Assembly: GCA_947165145.1 (NCBI GenBank)
Contig: CAMUZG010000025.1
Coordinates: forward strand, 1 to 35,514
Source of the DNA: an uncultured Selenomonadales bacterium
GTDB taxonomy: Bacteria; Bacillota; Negativicutes; Selenomonadales; Selenomonadaceae
DNA: 35,514 bases
Reading direction: 5' to 3'
The position numbers and the translations under genes are program-made. The notes beneath the pieces are model-generated. The model was given only the letters and a program-made list of their open reading frames with translations. It ran no database searches and was not told where the DNA came from. Positions 15,023 through 24,716 of the stretch are shown here, piece by piece; positions within the stretch are counted from its first letter, which is position 1, and each line of letters opens with the position of its first letter.

Positions 15023-15148
15023 TCACCGCCGAAAATTTTTTTTACGTTTGAACGCGGTAAACGACTTCGATTTATTGTAACGTTGTGGCGCGACCGTTGG
15101 ATGCAACGTCACGTTGCCGTTGATGTCCTTAATGTCAAGCATTGCCAT
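15023..15148 (-). CDS. Short open frame 1 made by the tandem duplication, directly before livF
   Basis: A 41-codon frame beginning with the livF start codons (MAMLDIKDIN) and then diverging into the upstream sequence (GNVTLHPTVAPQRY...), ending CGG CGG TGA. Its stop is 4 bases before the livF ATG, and its final codons form the livF ribosome binding site (GGCGGTGA), so terminating ribosomes could restart at livF. No known family. It may be a by-product of the duplication rather than a functional peptide. Confidence 0.4.
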   Translation of the reverse strand: MAMLDIKDINGNVTLHPTVAPQRYNKSKSFTAFKRKKNFRR

Positions 15149-15152
15149 AAAA

Positions 15153-15278
15153 TCACCGCCGAAAATTTTTTTTACGTTTGAACGCGGTAAACGACTTCGA
15201 TTTATTGTAACGTTGTGGCGCGACCGTTGGATGCAACGTCACGTTGCCGTTGATGTCTTTAACGTCAAGCATTGCCAT
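15153..15278 (-). CDS. Short open frame 2 made by the tandem duplication, upstream copy
   Basis: Another 41-codon frame, the same as short frame 1 except Val for Ile at position 6. It follows a good GAGGAG site, while the downstream copies have only GGCGGTGA. This outermost ATG is therefore probably the ancestral livF start context. Its stop is 4 bases before the next copy's ATG. Confidence 0.4.
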   Translation of the reverse strand: MAMLDVKDINGNVTLHPTVAPQRYNKSKSFTAFKRKKNFRR

Positions 15279-15305
15279 AAGTAAGTCTCCTCATTTGTCG
15301 TTCAA

Positions 15306-17415
<2,110 letters not shown>

Positions 17416-17423
17416 CAAAGCCA

Positions 17424-17452
17424 AGTTTATCACAGAAAATTTTTCGTGACAA
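17424..17452 (-). promoter_or_regulatory. gyrB promoter
   Basis: Minus strand TTGTCA (17447-17452), 17-base spacer containing AAAAATTTT, TAAACT (17424-17429); leader of about 60 bases. Confidence 0.6.
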
Positions 17453-17545
17453 CAAAAAGCCCGTTGCCCCGTTCGGCTTAAAGGAATTGCGGTGGCGGGC
17501 GCGAATTCTATTACGAAAATTTTTGACAGCCGAGGAGGTTTCATG

Positions 17546-20344
17546 ATGGCACAGCGCAAACTTTCACCGCTTACCTTGTGGGCTCTGGCTTTCGGCTGCT
17601 GCATAGGTTGGGGCTCGCTCATCATGCCTGGCACGACTTTTTTGCCAACGGCGGGCACTGCTGGCACAACGATTGCTGTGGTGCTCGGCGCGTTCGTGAT
17701 GATTCTCATTGCTTACAATTATTATTTCGTCATGCAACGCAATTCCGGCGCGGGCGGCGTCGTTACCTTTACAAAAGAGCTTTTAGGTTGGGATCATGCG
17801 TTTTTCTGCGCGTGGTTCCTGTGGATTGCTTACGTGTCGTTGCTTTGGGCGAATGCGACTGCAGTGACGCTCATGGGCAGAAATTTATTCGGCGACGTTC
17901 TACAATTCGGCTTCCACTACGAATTTGCCGGCTACGACGTTTACGGCGGCGAAGTTCTCGTGACGATACTTTTGCTGTGGACGTTCGGAATCATTTTCGC
18001 GCGAACAACTTCCCTTGCCAATCTGCTAGTGAAAATCGCGGGTGTCGTGCTGTTCGTCGGCGTGGTCTTCTGCTACGTGTCAGCAGTCACCGTCGCGCCC
18101 GCCATGCCACGATTTTACTTTGTCGAAGGTTCGGCGGAGTGGAAACAGGTCTTTATGATATTCGCGCTGATTCCGTGGGCATTTATCGGTTTCGAGACAA
18201 TCTCACAGTACGCGAACGACTTCAAAGGCAGCATACGAAAAATTTTTTACTTGATGATTGCGGCGATAATCTGCGCGGCAATCGTTTATGTTTTCATGAC
18301 GAGCCTGGCGACTTTGCAATATCCCGCGCCGTTCAAAAGTTCCTTAATTTACCTCAAGACGCTTGGCGTTTTGTCGGGGATACAACGCGTGCCAACTTTC
18401 TACGTCGTGAACGAAACGTTCGGCGGTCACGGCATTGCGATTCTGTGCGTCATCATATCGGCCGCGCTGATAACAAGTTTGCTCGGTTATTATCGTGCGG
18501 TTTGCGGCTTGACGCAGGTTTTAGCGTCGAAAAATATTTTGCCGAGTATGCTCACAAAGCGCAGGAACGCCGCAATTTTTATTCTGCTGACGTCGCTGAT
18601 AATTCCGTTCTTCGGGCGGACGGTTGTCGGTTGGTTCACGGACGTGACGACAATTGGCGCAACGATTGCTTACGGCTACACATCAACTTGCGCTTACATT
18701 CTTGCCAAACGCGAAAATAATCGGCGGGCAATCGTCACGGGGTTCGTCGGGATAATTTGTGCGTTCGCGTTCACGTTCTTTCTACTGATTCCAAACTTGT
18801 GGTCAATCAACGTGCTTTCGGAAGAATCATATTTCATCTTGGCAATCTGGGGACTGCTCGGCTTCGCGTACTTCAACTATCTTTTCAAAAACGACGAAAA
18901 AAAATTCGGCTCCGCGCCGACCGTTTGGCTGATAATGTTCTTCTTAGTGTTCTTTGCGGCGTTGATGTGGATGCGCGAAAAAATTCATGACGAGATGATA
19001 ATTTTCATTGAGGACACGAACAAATTTTACTCGAACAATCTCGCGGCACCGCGCCTCGCTTATATGAACATGCAGATTTTAAAAATGCGCTCCGTCCTGC
19101 TGACAAACTCGATGATTATGCTGTTGTTCGCGATTGTCAGCTTGGGCTTCCTGTTCACGATTTACCGCCGAATCAAATTCAAGGAAATGGCTGCTCTTGA
19201 AGAACAAAGACGTCGCGCTGAAGAGAGTTCAAAAGCAAAATCAACGTTCCTGTCGAACATGAGCCACGACATCAGGACGCCGATGAACGCCATTATCGGC
19301 TACACGACGCTTGCTCAACGACCAGGTACCACTGACACACAGCTCCGCGATTTTCTGTCGAAGATTGACGTTTCGGGCAAACACCTGTTAGACTTGATAA
19401 ACGATATTCTCGAAATGAGCCGCATTGAAAGCGGGCGCATGGAACTTGAGCTCGGCGAAGTCGACCTTAAAAAAATTCTCGACGACCTGCAGACAATGTT
19501 TCAAACGCAAATGGAGGCAAAGAACGTTGCCTTTAGCGTCGACGCGTCAAAAGTTCGTCACCGTTTCGTCAGTTGCGATAAAAACCGTTTTAACCGCGTC
19601 CTGCTCAATCTCGTCGGCAATGCGTATAAATTCACGCCGAGCGGCAAAAGTGTCGCCGTCACGATGCTTGAGCTTAGCGACGGGCAATTTGAACTGCGCG
19701 TTAAAGACACGGGAATTGGTATGTCGCATGACTTCGCTAAAAAAATTTTCCAAGCATTTGAGCGCGAACGCACTTCAACCGTCAGCGGCATTCAAGGCAC
19801 GGGACTAGGCACTGCGATTACAAAGAACATTGTCGACTTGATGAACGGCACGATTGATGTTGTCACGAAAAAAGACGTCGGCACGGAATTTATTGTCCGC
19901 GTCCACTTCGACATTATCGACAACCCGACAATCGACGAGCCCGCGCAGATTGATGAGCCTTCGTTGACGGACTTCAGCGGCGTGAAAATTTTGCTTGTCG
20001 AAGATATTGACGTTAACCGCGAGATTGCGACGATGATGCTTGAGCAGTTCGGCTTCACGATTGACATGGCGGTCAACGGTCAAGACGCGCTCGACAAGGC
20101 GACGCAAAACACTTACGACTTGATTTTAATGGACGTTCAAATGCCCGTGATGAACGGTTACGAGTCGGCGCGGGCGATTCGTGACAGCGGCTCAAACGTG
20201 CCGATTATCGCAATGACTGCGAACGCAATGCCCGAAGACATCAAACGTGCGCATGAAGCCGGCATGAACGATCACATTGCCAAACCGCTCGACGTGCCCA
20301 AAATGATGGCGACGATTGCAAAACAATTAGGAGTTAGGAATTAG
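17546..20344 (+). CDS. APC-type amino-acid permease fused to hybrid histidine kinase and receiver domain
   Basis: 932 residues in one frame. Residues about 8-475 are a 12-helix APC-superfamily transporter: TM1 CCIGWGSLIMPGT, TM6 region FALIPWAFIGFETISQY. A short extracytoplasmic segment (about 477-515) and a 13th helix (516-540) lead to a coiled linker. The histidine kinase then has His574 (NMSHDIRTPMNAIIGY), N box LLNLVGNAYKFTP, G1 DTGIGM, F box IFQAFER and G2 GTGLGTAITKNI. The receiver (812-928) has the phospho-acceptor Asp863 (LILMDVQMP) and Lys913 (AKPLD). All catalytic residues are present, so it can plausibly sense transported or bound amino acid and phosphorylate itself. No separate DNA-binding regulator or HPt gene is adjacent. 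AGGAGG lies 7 bases before ATG 17546; ATG 17543 is possible. The last residues and the TAG stop come from an intergenic repeat. Confidence 0.93.
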   Translation: MAQRKLSPLTLWALAFGCCIGWGSLIMPGTTFLPTAGTAGTTIAVVLGAFVMILIAYNYYFVMQRNSGAGGVVTFTKELLGWDHAFFCAWFLWIAYVSLLWANATAVTLMGRNLFGDVLQFGFHYEFAGYDVYGGEVLVTILLLWTFGIIFARTTSLANLLVKIAGVVLFVGVVFCYVSAVTVAPAMPRFYFVEGSAEWKQVFMIFALIPWAFIGFETISQYANDFKGSIRKIFYLMIAAIICAAIVYVFMTSLATLQYPAPFKSSLIYLKTLGVLSGIQRVPTFYVVNETFGGHGIAILCVIISAALITSLLGYYRAVCGLTQVLASKNILPSMLTKRRNAAIFILLTSLIIPFFGRTVVGWFTDVTTIGATIAYGYTSTCAYILAKRENNRRAIVTGFVGIICAFAFTFFLLIPNLWSINVLSEESYFILAIWGLLGFAYFNYLFKNDEKKFGSAPTVWLIMFFLVFFAALMWMREKIHDEMIIFIEDTNKFYSNNLAAPRLAYMNMQILKMRSVLLTNSMIMLLFAIVSLGFLFTIYRRIKFKEMAALEEQRRRAEESSKAKSTFLSNMSHDIRTPMNAIIGYTTLAQRPGTTDTQLRDFLSKIDVSGKHLLDLINDILEMSRIESGRMELELGEVDLKKILDDLQTMFQTQMEAKNVAFSVDASKVRHRFVSCDKNRFNRVLLNLVGNAYKFTPSGKSVAVTMLELSDGQFELRVKDTGIGMSHDFAKKIFQAFERERTSTVSGIQGTGLGTAITKNIVDLMNGTIDVVTKKDVGTEFIVRVHFDIIDNPTIDEPAQIDEPSLTDFSGVKILLVEDIDVNREIATMMLEQFGFTIDMAVNGQDALDKATQNTYDLILMDVQMPVMNGYESARAIRDSGSNVPIIAMTANAMPEDIKRAHEAGMNDHIAKPLDVPKMMATIAKQLGVRN

Positions 20345-20404
20345 GAATGTGGAATTATTTTGGCGCGTTATCATTCCTAATTTCAAATTCCTAATTACAA
20401 ATTG
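20325..20404. repeat. GGAATT/AATTCC word-repeat element reaching into the kinase gene
   Basis: Left arm words run from 20325 through the stop codon (20342-20344). AATTAGGAAT (20339-20348) is exactly inverted at 20373-20382, across a spacer containing GGCGCG. It encodes the final five residues of the fusion protein and could fold as a transcript-end hairpin. Confidence 0.75.
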
Positions 20405-20423
20405 ATAAAAGGGAGTGAACCGA

Positions 20424-21419
20424 ATGGTTGAGCTTCAATTTTTGATTTTCACGGTGATAATTTTGGCGTTAATCTTCGACTTCATCAACGGCTTCCACGA
20501 CACCGCCAACGCTATTGCCACATCGGTCAACACCCGCGCCCTTTATCCGAACCACGCGATAATGTTGGCGGCGGGTTTTAATTTTTTCGGAGCAATGGTC
20601 TCAACGGGCGTCGCGAAGACAATCGGCGGCGAAATCGTCAGCTCACCAAGCATCATCGACGAGAAAATCATAATCGCCGCGCTCATCGGAGCAATCACTT
20701 GGAACTTGCTGACGTGGTGGCTCGGAATCCCGTCGAGTTCGTCGCACGCGTTGATTGGCGGACTTATCGGCGCAGTTTTGATTGCTGTCGGCGTGAGCGG
20801 CTTGAATTGGGTCGGTATCGGAAAAATTTTCGTCGCGCTGATTGCGTCGCCTGCCATTGCGCTCATCACGGGAATTATCATCATGAACATCATCTTCCGC
20901 GTCTTCGACAGGTTCAGCCCGCACGTCCTCAACGACAAATTCCGCAAGTTGCAAATCGTCTCGGCGTCAATGATTGCCTTCTCGAACGGCTCGAACGACG
21001 CGCAGAAGTCAATGGGCATAATCACGCTTGCACTGTTCAGCGGCGGTTTCATTCCCGAATTCGAGGTTCCGACTTATGTCAAAGTGTTGTGCGCTACGGC
21101 AATGGCTTTGGGCACGGCGACCGGAGGTTGGCGAATCATCAAGACTGTCGGCGGGAAAATTTTCAAACTTGAACCACCCAGCGGTTTTGCGGCGGATTTG
21201 AATTCGTCAATGGTCGTTTTCGGCGCAACACTGCTACATCTGCCCGTTTCGACAACACACGTTGTCAGCGGCTCAATTATGGGTGTCGGCACCGCAAAAC
21301 GAATTAACGCTGTTCGTTGGGGCGTCGCTCAACAAATGGTCAAAGCTTGGGGCATGACGATTCCAATCACGGCGATAATCGGCGCGTCGGCTTTCGTCCT
21401 GATTAAGGCTATTTTTTAA
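20424..21419 (+). CDS. pit: Inorganic phosphate transporter, Pit family
   Basis: Low-affinity metal-phosphate/proton symporter in the membrane, 331 residues with about ten helices. It carries the two inverted family signatures: GFHDTANAIATSV near the N-terminus and FSNGSNDAQKSMG in the middle, plus VSTTHVVSGSIMG. The ATG lies 8 bases after AAAGGGAG; an upstream GTG at 20415 overlaps that site and was rejected. No phoU-like gene adjoins. It follows the transporter-kinase gene after a repeat element, so co-expression is uncertain. Confidence 0.94.
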   Translation: MVELQFLIFTVIILALIFDFINGFHDTANAIATSVNTRALYPNHAIMLAAGFNFFGAMVSTGVAKTIGGEIVSSPSIIDEKIIIAALIGAITWNLLTWWLGIPSSSSHALIGGLIGAVLIAVGVSGLNWVGIGKIFVALIASPAIALITGIIIMNIIFRVFDRFSPHVLNDKFRKLQIVSASMIAFSNGSNDAQKSMGIITLALFSGGFIPEFEVPTYVKVLCATAMALGTATGGWRIIKTVGGKIFKLEPPSGFAADLNSSMVVFGATLLHLPVSTTHVVSGSIMGVGTAKRINAVRWGVAQQMVKAWGMTIPITAIIGASAFVLIKAIF

Positions 21420-21455
21420 GTTTTGAATTGAATTTTACTGCGGAGGCGAAAAATT

Positions 21456-22139
21456 TTGCTTGATGACAAAAAAGTTGCGTTCGTTACGTGCGTAAACAGC
21501 GATTGGTGGTACAGCGAGTGTAAATTGTATCTCGAACACCTAAAAATTCCCGACGGAATGAAAATTGAACTCATCGACGTGCGAAATGCCGAATCAATGA
21601 CCGCCGGATATAATCGCGCCATGAAAAATTCCGATGCGAAGTACAAAATTTATCTGCACCAAGATACTTTCGTCGTAAATAAGAATTTAATCGCCGATTT
21701 GCTGAAAATTTTCGCGGACAAGACAATCGGAGCGGTCGGAGTCATCGGTTGCATGAATTTACCTGCCACGGGCATTTGGTGGGACGGTTTGCGCACTTAC
21801 GGCAGAGTTTTGCACGCTTGCGAGCCCGAAAGTGTCGTTGATTCGCATTGCGACGAGCCCGAAGGCGATTTTCAAGTTGTTGAGTCGGTCGACGGACTTT
21901 TTTTGGCTACTCAGTACGATTTAACGTGGCGCGAAGATTTATTCGACGGCTGGCACCTCTATGACACGTCAATTTGTAAAGAATTCGGGCGCGCAGGCTA
22001 TAAAATCGTCGTGCCGAATCAATCTGCCGATTTTTGGTGCATTCATTGCCCGAAAGAAAAGCCGCTCGACCCAAAATATCGCCGCTATCAAAAAATTTTT
22101 CTGCGCGAATATGGCGCGGAATTAAATCCTGAGGTGTGA
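21456..22139 (+). CDS. StrF-like glycosyltransferase family 2 protein
   Basis: 227 residues. The pattern VAFVTCVNSDWWYSECKLYL, SMTAGYNRAM, KYKIYLHQDTFVV (a DxD-like motif as HQDTF), VDGLFLATQYDL and DGWHLYDTSICKEF fits the glycosyltransferase-like family that includes StrF. Start TTG at 21456, 9 bases after GGAGG. It overlaps the ribosome binding site of the next gene, so both are probably one operon acting on a glycan. Donor and acceptor are unknown. Confidence 0.8.
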   Translation: MLDDKKVAFVTCVNSDWWYSECKLYLEHLKIPDGMKIELIDVRNAESMTAGYNRAMKNSDAKYKIYLHQDTFVVNKNLIADLLKIFADKTIGAVGVIGCMNLPATGIWWDGLRTYGRVLHACEPESVVDSHCDEPEGDFQVVESVDGLFLATQYDLTWREDLFDGWHLYDTSICKEFGRAGYKIVVPNQSADFWCIHCPKEKPLDPKYRRYQKIFLREYGAELNPEV

Positions 22140-22140
22140 C

Positions 22141-23025
22141 GTGGAAGACATCAAACCTAGCTTGATTCAATTTATTTCGGGCGAAGATTTCTTTCAACGC
22201 ATTTTAGTCGTCGAAAGCAGCTATTATCTCGCCGATTTGCGAAAAATGTTCCCTTCAGCAGAAATTTTTCTCGTCACAGCCGATGATGAGGCAAATTTCT
22301 CCGACGTAAAGACTTTTTTGCTAGATTATCGCGAAGAACGGCTGCCTTTCGACCAAGAATTCTTCGATTTGATTATCGGAGACTTGACTTTGGAACTTGT
22401 CACCAATCCGCAGGACATCGCGGCTGGTTTTTCGACGTTTATCAAGCAAACGGGCTGTTGGATTACAAGTTTTCGCAACATTCGACACTGGAAAGTTCTC
22501 GAAAAGCTCATGCGCGGCGTTTATGGCGGAATTGTCTCCAGATTGTATGCCAAAATAGAATTTGAACGACTTTTATACGCTTCATTCTACAAGGAAGTCA
22601 GATTTTCTCCGTTGAAAAAAAAATCGCCGCCCGAAATGTTGGAACGGCTTATAAAATGCGGTTTCGACAACTTCAACGACGATTTGCAGACAGAATTTTG
22701 GCTTGTACGCGCTTCACGGTCTATGCCGGAGCTTGCATTGATAAAATCCATGTTCACGCCCGAAATTCGCGCTAATTTTGCCAGAATAATTCACAGAATC
22801 GAGTACGACATTGATATTGAGGACAGCGTTAATAAATTTTGGTCTTTTATCGACTCCGAAGGTATTTTTTACGATTATGCGGCGGCTTTTATTCGTTCGG
22901 TTGTCATGCACCGCGAAAATTTCTATCAAAACGTAAAAAAATATTCCGCTCGCGCCGAATTTGATGATATTATCGACGTAGCGGAAAGTTTTTATGATTT
23001 TGACAACGGAAATCGCTTGCTGTAA
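22141..23025 (+). CDS. Unknown protein, possibly methyltransferase-fold, paired with the StrF-like glycosyltransferase
   Basis: 294 residues, start GTG one base after the previous stop with GAGGTG immediately before. Residues about 18-120 alternate strands and helices in the order of a class I methyltransferase (RILVVESSYYLADL, AEIFLVTADD, FFDLIIGDLTLEL, CWITSFRNIRHW), the last segments resembling methyltransferase-like proteins of glycan clusters. The Gly-rich SAM loop is absent, so catalysis is doubtful. The C-terminal half is helical and not recognised. Confidence 0.6.
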   Translation: MEDIKPSLIQFISGEDFFQRILVVESSYYLADLRKMFPSAEIFLVTADDEANFSDVKTFLLDYREERLPFDQEFFDLIIGDLTLELVTNPQDIAAGFSTFIKQTGCWITSFRNIRHWKVLEKLMRGVYGGIVSRLYAKIEFERLLYASFYKEVRFSPLKKKSPPEMLERLIKCGFDNFNDDLQTEFWLVRASRSMPELALIKSMFTPEIRANFARIIHRIEYDIDIEDSVNKFWSFIDSEGIFYDYAAAFIRSVVMHRENFYQNVKKYSARAEFDDIIDVAESFYDFDNGNRLL

Positions 23026-23037
23026 AAAATTTTTGCC

Positions 23038-23673
23038 TTAAAGCAGAATTCCTACGATACTTTTGAAAATCCCGAAGATAAATCGTTGCAACGGCACAAA
23101 AACATAGCTCAAAATGGGCGTCGCGATGATAATTATCAAAAAAATGAAGCTGTAACGTTCGAGAGCCTCAAATTGTCGCGATAATTCGTACGGAAGCAGT
23201 TGTTTCAGAATATGTGAGCCGTCGAGCGGCGGAATCGGCAACATATTGAAAATCGCGAAGTTTATGTTGTACACAATGATTAAATTTAGGACAATTAGCA
23301 CGCCGTCGGTGAATGGGAAGTTAAATTTCGCCAGCAGAACGAAAATTATCAGCGTAATGAACGCCGTGAGCAAATTTGACGCGGGACCTGCCAATGAAAC
23401 CAAAATATCGTCTCTGCGCGGGTTGCTGAAGTTCATCGGGTTAATTTGAACGGGTTTTGCCCAGCCAAAATGCACTAAAAACAACATTAACAGCCCAATC
23501 GGGTCAACATGAGCCGCAGGATTGAGTGTCAAACGTCCTTGAAGCCGTGGAGTATAATCTCCGAGCGCGTAAGCAACTCTGGCGTGCGCCCACTCGTGAA
23601 TTGTCATCGCAATTACAATTCCAGGCAGTCCGGCAATCAAATTCATCATAAAACCGCCAAAATCATCAAACAT
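23038..23673 (-). CDS. Site-2-type zinc metalloprotease (M50 family, rhomboid-unrelated)
   Basis: 211 residues, multi-pass membrane protein. Zinc-binding HEWAH in TM1 (residues about 26-30, MTIHEWAHARVAYALGD) and the third ligand motif NMLPIPPLDGS define the short M50B type common in Firmicutes. It lacks PDZ and CBS domains. These proteases cut substrates within membranes, but targets of this subtype are mostly unknown. The ATG follows AGGAGG by 11 bases. It converges with the preceding plus-strand gene after only 12 bases, with no clear terminator. Confidence 0.9.
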   Translation of the reverse strand: MFDDFGGFMMNLIAGLPGIVIAMTIHEWAHARVAYALGDYTPRLQGRLTLNPAAHVDPIGLLMLFLVHFGWAKPVQINPMNFSNPRRDDILVSLAGPASNLLTAFITLIIFVLLAKFNFPFTDGVLIVLNLIIVYNINFAIFNMLPIPPLDGSHILKQLLPYELSRQFEALERYSFIFLIIIIATPILSYVFVPLQRFIFGIFKSIVGILL

Positions 23674-23696
23674 TAATCGAATCGCCTCCTGTTTTT

Positions 23697-23770
23697 AGGT
23701 TATTAGGGAAATAGGTTATTAGGTTATTAGAAAAGTCGTCCGCTATTAACCTAATTAACCTAATAACCTA
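23697..23770. repeat. GGTTATTAG/CTAATAACC word-repeat element with inverted arms
   Basis: Three AGGTTATTAG-type words (23697-23730) face CTAATTAACC/CTAATAACCT words (23744-23769) across a short GC-containing spacer. AGGTTATTAG (23697-23706) is exactly inverted at 23760-23769. On the minus strand it supplies the TAG stop of the glycosyltransferase gene (23768-23770). Confidence 0.75.
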
Positions 23771-24712
23771 GTTCAAAAACTCGCTCACGATAAAACGCGG
23801 GCGATTTTTCGTTTCAAGGTAAATTTTTCCGACATATTCGCCCACAATGCCGATTGAAAGCAGAATTAGTCCGCCGATAAACCAAAGTGAAGCCAACATA
23901 CTCGTCCAACCGCGTACAGTGTCGCCAAAAAGGTATTCGTACAGCGTCCAGAGTATTACGAGCAAACTTATCGACGACATTGTGACGCCGACGGTCGTTA
24001 TCAGGCGAATCGGCTCCACAGTCAGCGAAGTTATGCCTTGCAACGCGAAAAAAAGCATTTTTTTCAGCGGATATTTACTTTCGCCCGCAAATCGCTCCGC
24101 ACGTTCGTAAAAAACCTTTGTTGACGGATAACCGATCATCGGAACGAGTCCGCGCAGGAATAAATTGACTTCACCGAACTTTTCAAGCCCGTCAAGTGCT
24201 TTTCGGCTCATCAAACGATAATCCGCGTGATTGTAAACGGTATCCGCGCCCAAAAACTTCATTAATTTGTAAAAACTTTCAGCAGTGAACCGTTTAAAAA
24301 AAGTATCGGTCGCCCGCGAGCTGCGAACGCCGTAAACAATGTCAAAACCGTCTTTGAAACGCGCAATCATCTCGTCGACGGCGTTAATATCGTCTTGAAG
24401 GTCTGCGTCCATCGAAATAACCATGTCGGCAAGATTTTTTACGGTCAAAAGTCCCGCAAGCAATGCGTTTTGATGGCCTCGGTTGCGAGAAAGGTTTATT
24501 CCCGAAAAAATTTTGTCGTCGGCATGCAATTCGCGAATAATTTCCCACGTCGCGTCTTTTGAGCCGTCATTTACGAAAACAATCCGACTTTTCGGGGAAA
24601 TTTTTTTTGCCGCAATCAAAACTTGGAATTTTTCGCGCAAACGCTTGGCAGTTTCATGCAAAACTTCCTGTTCATTGTAGCAGGGAATCACCACGTACAA
24701 AATATCGCTCAT
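23768..24712 (-). CDS. Polyprenyl-phosphate glycosyltransferase, GtrB/DPM1-like (GT2)
   Basis: 314 residues. The GT2 domain has VVIPCYNEQEVL, VNDGSKD, NLSRNRGHQNALLAG and the metal-binding MDADLQDD. Two C-terminal helices (about 230-255 and 265-290) anchor it in the membrane, as in bactoprenol glucosyltransferases that load a sugar on undecaprenyl phosphate. It begins 4 bases after the preceding GT-C-like gene, so the pair probably makes and then uses a lipid-linked sugar. The acceptor (O-antigen, teichoic acid or protein) is not visible. Confidence 0.9.
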   Translation of the reverse strand: MSDILYVVIPCYNEQEVLHETAKRLREKFQVLIAAKKISPKSRIVFVNDGSKDATWEIIRELHADDKIFSGINLSRNRGHQNALLAGLLTVKNLADMVISMDADLQDDINAVDEMIARFKDGFDIVYGVRSSRATDTFFKRFTAESFYKLMKFLGADTVYNHADYRLMSRKALDGLEKFGEVNLFLRGLVPMIGYPSTKVFYERAERFAGESKYPLKKMLFFALQGITSLTVEPIRLITTVGVTMSSISLLVILWTLYEYLFGDTVRGWTSMLASLWFIGGLILLSIGIVGEYVGKIYLETKNRPRFIVSEFLN

Positions 24713-24716
24713 AAAA

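Larger units (their letters stand above)
14988..15278. repeat. 130-bp tandem duplication over the livF start
   Basis: Unit A (14988-15117) and unit B (15118-15247) are identical by eye; a partial third unit (15248-15278) has two base changes. Each unit holds the first codons of livF plus its upstream region, and ends with the palindrome GCAACGTCACGTTGC (15103-15117 and 15233-15247). Confidence 0.95.

Noticed and set aside
17461-17490. Minus-strand terminator upstream of gyrB (AAGCC/GGCTT stem)
   Set aside because: The stem is only 5 bp with a large loop and no minus-strand gene lies upstream to be terminated.
17578-18720. A 380-codon plus-strand frame inside the permease-kinase gene
   Set aside because: An Arg/Cys-rich out-of-frame shadow of the permease part. 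The real frame has clear transmembrane and motif content.
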